Assembly: GCF_029193815.1 (NCBI RefSeq) | Contig: NZ_JARFVC010000005.1 | Span: forward strand, 97,541 to 161,540 | Direction of reading: 5' to 3' | Length of the DNA: 64,000 bases | From: Cytobacillus sp. S13-E01 | GTDB taxonomy: Bacteria > Bacillota > Bacilli > Bacillales > Bacillaceae_L | Part shown: positions 59,187 through 64,000 of the stretch, one piece after another | How the letters are laid out: each line of letters starts with the position of its first letter | How positions within the stretch are numbered: position 1 is the stretch's first letter | The notes under the pieces: model-generated | The model's database searches: none | What the model saw: the letters and a program-made list of their open reading frames with translations, nothing else | Told to the model about the DNA's origin: nothing | Program-made: the position numbers and the translations under genes

Positions 59187-59459
59187 ATGAATACTCTAAC
59201 GGCAAAAAATGATATTTTAAATGAATTTGATGGTTTATTTCAGCAATTAGATTTACTTGAAGAACAGCTAACCAAAGAGGTAAAAATGTTTACGGAAGAT
59301 CATTATAGTACAAAGATGTCTGAGCTGCATAGCATAAATGGAACATTAACTAGCATTGATGAATGTATTTGTAGTTATAATGTAGAGAAGTGTCCTTCTA
59401 TTTTAGAAAAAACAAAAAGAAAGTTAAATCGTCCCTACACATATAAATTAGGGTATTAA
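59187..59459 (+). CDS. hypothetical 90-residue protein
   Basis: Acidic N-terminal half predicted helical (ILNEFDGLFQQLDLLEEQLT), three cysteines in ECICSYNVEKCPSI, and a basic end (KTKRKLNRPYTYKLGY). No family recognised. AAAGGGAGG precedes the ATG. It lies between sspM and yppE, near where B. subtilis has yppD, but I cannot confirm that identity. Confidence 0.65.
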   Translation: MNTLTAKNDILNEFDGLFQQLDLLEEQLTKEVKMFTEDHYSTKMSELHSINGTLTSIDECICSYNVEKCPSILEKTKRKLNRPYTYKLGY

Positions 59460-59517
59460 TTCATTCTTTTCTCTTATAGGTATTATCTGTTATGATAATA
59501 TAATGAGGTGAATTAGG

Positions 59518-59901
59518 ATGTCAAAGTATAAGGAATTATATGACTTAAGTATATATCTGTTGGAATGTAATGATAAATCTCTTAGGCAATTAGAAAGTAT
59601 TAAAAATGAAGAAGGGTATGAACCTGACTTTTTTCATGCTGTAAAACCATTTGCTGATAAAGTTCATGAAGCACTTAAAGAATGGAAAAAACTTTCATTA
59701 GAATGGATTAAGGAACAGCATCCGAAATATATATATCAAATGCAAATAGATACTGCATATGAGAACATTGAATTAGTCACAGTCCAGTCATTTTATCAAG
59801 ATACTAGAATTAAGAAGTTTAAAGATATGCACCAATCGATACAATATCTCCTTCAAAGCATAATAGAACAAATTAATGAAAGAAACGGTGCCCAGTTATA
59901 A
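59518..59901 (+). CDS. yppE: YppE-like protein (DUF1798)
   Basis: 127 residues, all-helical. FFHAVKPFADKVHEALKEWK, HPKYIYQMQIDTAYEN and KRF-like KKFKDMHQSIQYLL parallel B. subtilis YppE, a four-helix bundle of known structure but unknown function. GAGGTGAATTAGG precedes the ATG. Confidence 0.85.
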   Translation: MSKYKELYDLSIYLLECNDKSLRQLESIKNEEGYEPDFFHAVKPFADKVHEALKEWKKLSLEWIKEQHPKYIYQMQIDTAYENIELVTVQSFYQDTRIKKFKDMHQSIQYLLQSIIEQINERNGAQL

Positions 59902-59920
59902 TACTTGGCACCATTTATTT
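59887..59920. terminator. terminator after yppE
   Basis: GGTGCC-c-AGT pairs with ACT-t-GGCACC around TATAAT and is followed by ATTTATTTTTT. It lies between convergent genes and may serve both. Confidence 0.75.
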
Positions 59921-59921
59921 T

Positions 59922-60092
59922 TTAAAGGTCTTTGTCGACTTTAATTGTAACAGGCCGTGCTCCTTCGCTTGCAACAGGTTCAATCCCATATTCAACTTTC
60001 TGATTATGCTTTGAATGAACATTATCTCCATGTATCGGTATTTTAGGCTCATGTCCTTTTTGTTTATGATCGAAATGTTTTCCGCGACCCAT
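59922..60092 (-). CDS. small hypothetical protein, 56 residues
   Basis: MGRGKHFDHKQKGHEPKIP, then HGDNVHSKHNQKVEYG and VTIKVDKDL. Very hydrophilic, with six His and many Lys. GGAGG precedes the ATG by nine bases. Its location among small spore genes and lack of hydrophobic core suggest a spore or DNA-associated small protein, but that is inference. No family recognised. A longer frame on the same strand (59915-60100) is a shadow of this gene. Confidence 0.65.
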   Translation of the reverse strand: MGRGKHFDHKQKGHEPKIPIHGDNVHSKHNQKVEYGIEPVASEGARPVTIKVDKDL

Positions 60093-60183
60093 GATATCAA
60101 ACCTCCAATAAAAATCTGACTTTCATTTATTACTATCTCTATAAAATTTCACACTATGAGAGCTTTTTATTACCAATAAGGTA

Positions 60184-60214
60184 GACAAAAAAAGAGAGGT
60201 GAACTTCCCTCTCT
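60184..60214 (-). terminator. terminator after yppF
   Basis: Minus strand AGAGAGG pairs with CCTCTCT, followed by TTTTTTT. Confidence 0.85.
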
Positions 60215-60412
60215 CTACATTTCAACATATTCATCTGTGTAATCCGGTTTTTTTGCTCCACTGATTTCTAGTTCACGTACAATATTACGGTATTCTACAA
60301 TCGTTATTTCGTTTTTTACATAGGTCTGGCGAACATAATCTAACAACTCATTTACATCAAGTGGCTCATACTTTCTATTCGTAATAAATTTATTGCGAAG
60401 TTCGTTTAGCAT
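60215..60412 (-). CDS. yppF: YppF-like small protein
   Basis: 65 residues: MLNELRNKFITNRKYEPLDV, NELLDYVRQTYVKNEITIVE, YRNIVRELEISGAKKP. It resembles B. subtilis YppF in size and position; unknown function, helical. AAGGGGGA lies eight bases before ATG 60412; the frame extends upstream to 60505 without a ribosome site. Confidence 0.82.
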   Translation of the reverse strand: MLNELRNKFITNRKYEPLDVNELLDYVRQTYVKNEITIVEYRNIVRELEISGAKKPDYTDEYVEM

Positions 60413-60610
60413 ATTATAAATCCCCCTTGATATTGATGATCTGTAAAAAGAATAACATGGCCAGGCCGTTTTATTTGATTTTTTAAATATTGAAACTTCC
60501 GACAATTTACGTCAACATCTGTCGAACGGTGACGTGAAAAAATAAAAAATTAACATTTTACTTACAACATCATAAAATAGGGTAACTGTATTTTTAGAGG
60601 AGGTAAAAAC

Positions 60611-61030
60611 ATGTTTTCATCTAGAAAAAGTATGCGGAGGTCTGGTATTCCACCAAGCCAAAATTATTATCAACAGCCTTCTTATGATCAGTATCCACAA
60701 GCATTTGGATCATACTATCAGAATCAAAATCAGAATATGCAAATGCCCTATCAACAACCATATAATCAAAACGTACCATATCCAACACCATATTCATCAC
60801 CATACCCAACACCATATTCAGCATCGTACCCAACACCGTATCCCACTCAACAGCAGCAACCATTTCCGCAACAGTCTCCATCGGGTGTTCAGTCCATAAT
60901 GGGGCAATTTAAGAATAAGGATGGAACATATAATGTCGATAAAATGATGAATACGGCAGGTCAAATGATGGGTGCAGTAAACCAAATCGGTTCAATGGTT
61001 TCAGGTCTGTCAAAAACGTTTAAAATATAA
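60611..61030 (+). CDS. yppG: YppG-like Tyr/Pro/Gln-rich protein
   Basis: 139 residues. The central part is a repeat of YPTPYSSP-type units (about residues 50-80) with Gln-rich stretches, low complexity, suggesting a spore-surface or self-associating role. The C-terminus (MGQFKNKDGTYNVDKMMNTA, then MVSGLSKTFKI) is conserved-looking and structured. GAGGAGGT precedes the ATG. It matches yppG after yppF in B. subtilis. Confidence 0.83.
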   Translation: MFSSRKSMRRSGIPPSQNYYQQPSYDQYPQAFGSYYQNQNQNMQMPYQQPYNQNVPYPTPYSSPYPTPYSASYPTPYPTQQQQPFPQQSPSGVQSIMGQFKNKDGTYNVDKMMNTAGQMMGAVNQIGSMVSGLSKTFKI

Positions 61031-61113
61031 TTGCAAAAAATAGATAAATTGATTATTATCCCTATGCTTTTCCGTAAGCCTCTTGAATAGTATGGAAAAG
61101 GAGGGAAAAAAAC

Positions 61114-61392
61114 ATGTTAGAAGGTATCTTTAGTCAAATTGCAATTCATCCTCAGCTAGTTTTGGTGGTACCAGCATTACTAATATTAGGTTATGCCTTA
61201 AAAAACACGCCCAAAGTACAAGACTGGATGATAATTTGGATACTATTACTACTTGGAATAATGGCGAGTATTCTAAAACTAGGTTTCACAGTGAATGGAA
61301 TTGCAAATGGAATGATTGCCGCTGGTGCTGCAATAACTACACATCAAGCGATTAAGCAGTCCTTCAGATCTCATAGAAAAAAAAAGCGTTGA
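61114..61392 (+). CDS. holin-like small membrane protein
   Basis: 92 residues with three hydrophobic helices (VLVVPALLILGYAL; MIIWILLLLGIMASIL; GIANGMIAAGAAITT) and a basic tail RSHRKKKR. This shape and the NG-A-GAA-TTHQAIKQ motif resemble phage holins of the Hol44 type; no phage genes are nearby, so it is a lone holin-like protein. GGAGGG precedes the ATG. Confidence 0.7.
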   Translation: MLEGIFSQIAIHPQLVLVVPALLILGYALKNTPKVQDWMIIWILLLLGIMASILKLGFTVNGIANGMIAAGAAITTHQAIKQSFRSHRKKKR

Positions 61393-61394
61393 TC

Positions 61395-61423
61395 AAAGCT
61401 ATCACATATGTTGTGGTAGCTTT
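61395..61423 (+). terminator. hairpin after the holin-like gene
   Basis: AAAGCTATCAC pairs with GTGGTAGCTTT around ATATGTT. Only three T are in the stem end, so a weak terminator. Confidence 0.55.
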
Positions 61424-61546
61424 ACGATTGTCTCAATTCATTTTACAAAATTTGAGTGAAAATTTATATTGCAACTTTTAAAATTCAGGAGTAAACTCCA
61501 TCTATAAACTTTTCGGGAATCGAATAATATAAAAGGAAGATGAAAC

Positions 61547-62809
61547 ATGGTTTACACACCTGAGAACATAAAGGGCAATGAAAAGTTAAGTATTTTAAAT
61601 GGTGCTGCGTCAATAGTAACGAATAGTTTTGTAACTGGATTTTTACCTTTATTCGCAATAGGGGTTCTTGGAGCAACGAATCAACAAATAGGTTTACTTA
61701 GTTCTTTACCATCCTTAATGAGTATGATAGCAATGATTCCAGGTGCGATTTGGATAAATAAGCTGGAAACTAAAAAGAAGTTTACAGGCTTAACCATTCT
61801 TTGTGCACGCTTTTTCCTATTATTAATGCTATTTATTCCGTTCATTTCTTTTGTTAATCAAGCATGGATTCTGGTTATATTAATTGCGTTAATGAATTTA
61901 CCTAATGCAATTGCAACACTATCCTGGCAATCATTTATTGGTGACTTGATTCCTGATCAGAGAAGAGGAGCTTTTTTTAGTGAAAGAAGCCGTATACTAA
62001 CTTTCGTAGGCATGATTGTAACGATATGTACGGGAGTAATTTTGAATAATTTTGATAAAACAAATGCATTTCCTTACCAGATTTTATTTTTACTGGGGTT
62101 TTTATTTGGGGTTATTGAAGTTTATTTTTTAATGAAACATTTTGAAATAAAGCGAGAGATAGAAAAAGCGAAAGTAAAGTATTCTTTTAAAAATACAATA
62201 AAAAAAGTAATAAACCACAAACCATACTTCTGGTTTCTACTCTGTGCAGTTCTATTTAATTTTGGTTGGCAAATGGCATGGCCGTTATTTACGATTTATC
62301 AAATCAATGATGCACATGCTTCAGCAATTTGGATTAGCTTATTTACAGTTGTAAATCAAATTTCTCAAATGCTCAGCTATAAATGGTGGGGGAGATATGC
62401 TGACAAGCATGGGAACTCTGCCATGCTATTTATAGCGGGAATAGGTATGGCAACTGCTCCTTTTTTAACAATTTTATCAACGAATCTTATCTATTTGACC
62501 ATAATTAATTTATATTCGGGAATATTTGTGGCGGGGACTGTTATGCTCCTGTTTAATCAATTATTACATGTCTCGCCAGAAAAGTACCGTACATCATTTT
62601 TAGCGACATATAATATTGTTTTAGGTGCAGTAGGTTTCATTGCACCTCAAATCGGTGTTTTCCTTCTTGAAATATTTACCATATCAATTGCGATGTCAAT
62701 TTCTTCAGTTATTCGCTTAGTAGGGGGAATTTCGTTTCTCCTAATTGTCATATATGTTGAAAGAACAATCAATAAGAAGCCACTAAAGCAGTTTCCGATG
62801 CAAGGTTAG
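61547..62809 (+). CDS. major facilitator superfamily transporter
   Basis: 420 residues with about 12 hydrophobic helices and a basic central loop (IKREIEKAKVKYSFKNTIKK, near 195-215). The MFS motif-A region appears as GDLIPDQRRGAFFSERSRI after helix 4. Substrate cannot be told; drug or sugar export are options. GGAAGATGAAAC precedes the ATG. Not part of the B. subtilis order here. Confidence 0.85.
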   Translation: MVYTPENIKGNEKLSILNGAASIVTNSFVTGFLPLFAIGVLGATNQQIGLLSSLPSLMSMIAMIPGAIWINKLETKKKFTGLTILCARFFLLLMLFIPFISFVNQAWILVILIALMNLPNAIATLSWQSFIGDLIPDQRRGAFFSERSRILTFVGMIVTICTGVILNNFDKTNAFPYQILFLLGFLFGVIEVYFLMKHFEIKREIEKAKVKYSFKNTIKKVINHKPYFWFLLCAVLFNFGWQMAWPLFTIYQINDAHASAIWISLFTVVNQISQMLSYKWWGRYADKHGNSAMLFIAGIGMATAPFLTILSTNLIYLTIINLYSGIFVAGTVMLLFNQLLHVSPEKYRTSFLATYNIVLGAVGFIAPQIGVFLLEIFTISIAMSISSVIRLVGGISFLLIVIYVERTINKKPLKQFPMQG

Positions 62810-62843
62810 AAATAGGCATTCACAGCGTGGTGAATGCCTATTT
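62810..62843. terminator. bidirectional terminator after the MFS gene
   Basis: AAATAGGCATTCAC pairs perfectly with GTGAATGCCTATTT (14 bp, six-base loop). It separates the convergent MFS gene and the small minus-strand gene. Confidence 0.82.
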
Positions 62844-62844
62844 A

Positions 62845-62988
62845 CTATTTTTTAGTTTCGATGTACTTCCTAGCCATTAAGGCCTTCACTTCATTATAAG
62901 AAAGGCCTGAATTTGCATTTAATCTCTTTACTTCTTCAACGTTTGTATTCGAATATACTTTTGAACCCAACTGTTGGCTTTTCAACAT
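62845..62988 (-). CDS. small protein, 47 residues, SASP-like motif
   Basis: MLKSQQLGSKVYSNTNVEEV, KRLNANSGLSYNEVKALMAR, KYIETKK. The segment N-T-N-V-E-E-V-K-R-L-N resembles the TNAQQVRKQN repeat of gamma-type small acid-soluble spore proteins, so a spore role is plausible. GAGGTGA precedes the ATG. It follows the csgA-like gene by 8 bases on the same strand; in B. subtilis csgA is followed by the small gene ybxH, possibly the counterpart. Confidence 0.65.
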   Translation of the reverse strand: MLKSQQLGSKVYSNTNVEEVKRLNANSGLSYNEVKALMARKYIETKK

Positions 62989-62996
62989 TAATCACC

Positions 62997-63248
62997 TCAA
63001 AACAATAATTCATATACCTCATTAAGTTCTTTAACTCGCTTGAAATCTTGTTCTTCCATTGCATAATTAATTTCATCTGGAAGGACTTTATTTAGAAATT
63101 CAATTTCTTCCTCATCCAATACCCTTACGAAGGCACCTTCACTTTCAAATGGTTTCTGCATAAGCTTTTCATATATTCTTTTAGGGACCTTTTGCTCATC
63201 GGAATAATTAGATATGGATTCACGTAAATAGGCCAATGTCTGTTCCAA
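62997..63248 (-). CDS. csgA: sporulation-specific SASP CsgA-like protein
   Basis: 83 residues, acidic. MEQTLAYLRESISN and the end EEQDFKRVKELNEVYELLF follow, from memory, B. subtilis CsgA (start MDVTLGYLRESLSN, end KRAKELNEVYELLL), a sigma-G-dependent spore protein. AAGGTGATATA precedes the ATG. Its pairing with a small SASP-like gene supports forespore expression. Confidence 0.8.
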   Translation of the reverse strand: MEQTLAYLRESISNYSDEQKVPKRIYEKLMQKPFESEGAFVRVLDEEEIEFLNKVLPDEINYAMEEQDFKRVKELNEVYELLF

Positions 63249-63329
63249 TTATATCACCTTATTTTCCTTCAAAATAGTTAGTTAGATCTTCGTTATTTAT
63301 TTGCATTTATATGGTACGGATTTTCTTTT

Positions 63330-63458
63330 TTAGGGTTCTTTTGGATCCAGGTTTGTTTTTATGACTAGAAAGGGTTCACTTGTTGGGTTAGCAATAAATC
63401 GATCTTCTAATTGCTTCATGTCGGGCATATCATTGTTGCCAATTGGTTTATCCTTCAT
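63330..63458 (-). CDS. small hypothetical protein, 42 residues
   Basis: MKDKPIGNNDMPDMKQLEDR, FIANPTSEPFLVIKTNLDPK, EP. A strong AGGAGGTG is seven bases before the ATG, which is the main support. Hydrophilic, no family recognised. Upstream of csgA on the same strand, 81 bases apart. Confidence 0.6.
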   Translation of the reverse strand: MKDKPIGNNDMPDMKQLEDRFIANPTSEPFLVIKTNLDPKEP

Positions 63459-63622
63459 TAAAAGCACCTCCTAAAAGTAGGTTGCTTTTTAATCGTTGAA
63501 AGTATGTATTTTTACTAAAACAGCCTTCATTAAAGATAAAAAGAGCGCAGATTAAATTCTAATTAGTTCGGTTATGAAGTAGAAAACTCAATTTAACAAG
63601 TTAAATAACCAGCCAATTCACA

Positions 63623-63682
<60 letters not shown>

Positions 63683-63727
63683 ACAACTCAAAACGCATAG
63701 AAAACGCAGAGGTTTTAACATTAAACC

Positions 63728-63800
63728 GTTCCGTTTTGAGGTACATAACGGAAAATTGACACTAGAAATGGCATACGAATCGACGTATGCCATTTTCCTT
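63728..63800 (+). repeat. 73-bp repeat, copy 2 (intron 5' exon)
   Basis: Differs at 5 of 73 positions from 2271-2343. The hairpin AAATGGCATACG/CGTATGCCATTT (63766-63795) has 12 pairs with a six-base loop and is followed by TTTTCCTT, then the intron. This is the layout of group IIC intron targets (hairpin plus T-rich IBS1). Confidence 0.88.
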
Positions 63801-64000
63801 GTGCGCCCTGCATGGGTGAATACTCGGTGGTGAAAGTCCACTACAGGCTTGGCAGTAGGAACTGTTAGCGAATGACAAGGTGGCTATCGTGAGGTAGTGG
63901 CTGAAGGAAGTCGGACGCAAACTCCTGAACTGACGAACAGAAACTAGATATAAGGCTGAATTAGGTCGGATAAGGTTGCAAGACAAACTGAAGTCCAATA
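63801..64000 (+). mobile_element. group IIC intron, 5' part (domain I)
   Basis: Begins GTGCGCCCTGCATGGGTG, a typical group II 5' splice end (GTGYG). It continues with blocks shared, from memory, with the structurally solved Oceanobacillus iheyensis group IIC intron: GGTGAAAGTCC, GGCAGTAGGAACTGTTAGC, CTGAAGGAAG, GCAAAC, GAACAGAAAC, AAGGCT and AAAGTCC. The window ends inside the intron, so its reverse transcriptase gene and domains V and VI cannot be seen. The frames on the minus strand here (63762-63998) are not genes. Confidence 0.9.

Noticed and set aside
60771..60851. CRISPR-like or tandem DNA repeat
   Set aside because: The periodicity comes from YPTPYSSP-type codon repeats inside yppG, not from repeats with spacers.
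63762..63998. Minus-strand 78-codon frame
   Set aside because: Antisense to group II intron domain I, which explains the sequence.

Overview
The window is a stretch of chromosome from a low-GC, endospore-forming Bacillaceae, close to Bacillus in the broad sense but not B. subtilis itself. Gene order follows the B. subtilis segment der-gpsA-yphEF-spoIVA-hbs-mtrAB-hepS-menG-hepT-ndk-cheR-aroCBH-trpEDCFBA-hisC-tyrA-aroA-ypiABF-qcrABC-ypjAB, then dapB-mgsA-bshB1-bshA-cca-birA-panBCD-dinG-ypmAB-aspB-asnS-dnaD-nth-ypoC-ponA-recU-yppC and the small ypp/ssp genes almost gene for gene. Assignments rest on motifs and remembered family sequences; no searches were run.

Layout. 1-1723: 3' end of der and gpsA. 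1724-3597: almost 1.9 kb of decayed DNA (transposase remnant, hairpin array, interspersed repeat). 3598-12527: sporulation (yphE, yphF, spoIVA), nucleoid protein HU, folE/mtrB, menaquinone genes, ndk and cheR. 12718-25613: aromatic amino acid supra-operon. A TRAP-type attenuator precedes trpE, and its regulator MtrB is encoded at 8002. 25855-31514: an inactive amidohydrolase-like gene, ypiA/ypiB/ypiF and the cytochrome bc complex. 31736-40749: small membrane proteins, dapB, methylglyoxal synthase, bacillithiol genes, cca and birA. 41302-43433: panBCD behind a likely regulated leader. 43532-53282: dinG, an inactive metallo-beta-lactamase-like gene, aspB, asnS, dnaD, nth, ypoC. 53410-56640: ponA and recU on the minus strand. 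56923-63458: accessory zone rich in small spore-related genes, with an IS200 copy carrying one nonsense codon. 63626-64000: a 56-nt poly(T) tract, a second copy of the transposase remnant, and the 5' end of a group IIC intron.

Most striking signals: (i) an interspersed repeat family with modular build. A GC-rich stem is flanked by one of two 5' modules and capped by one of two alternative hairpins, in different combinations. (ii) A group IIC intron placed directly after a hairpin inside a transposase remnant, with an intron-free 73-bp counterpart at the other end of the window. (iii) A legible TRAP attenuation region with antiterminator, terminator and a Shine-Dalgarno-sequestering hairpin. 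(iv) A candidate pan RNA leader before panB. (v) Four short genes (35, 56, 47 and 42 codons) on the minus strand that size-limited ORF calling misses.
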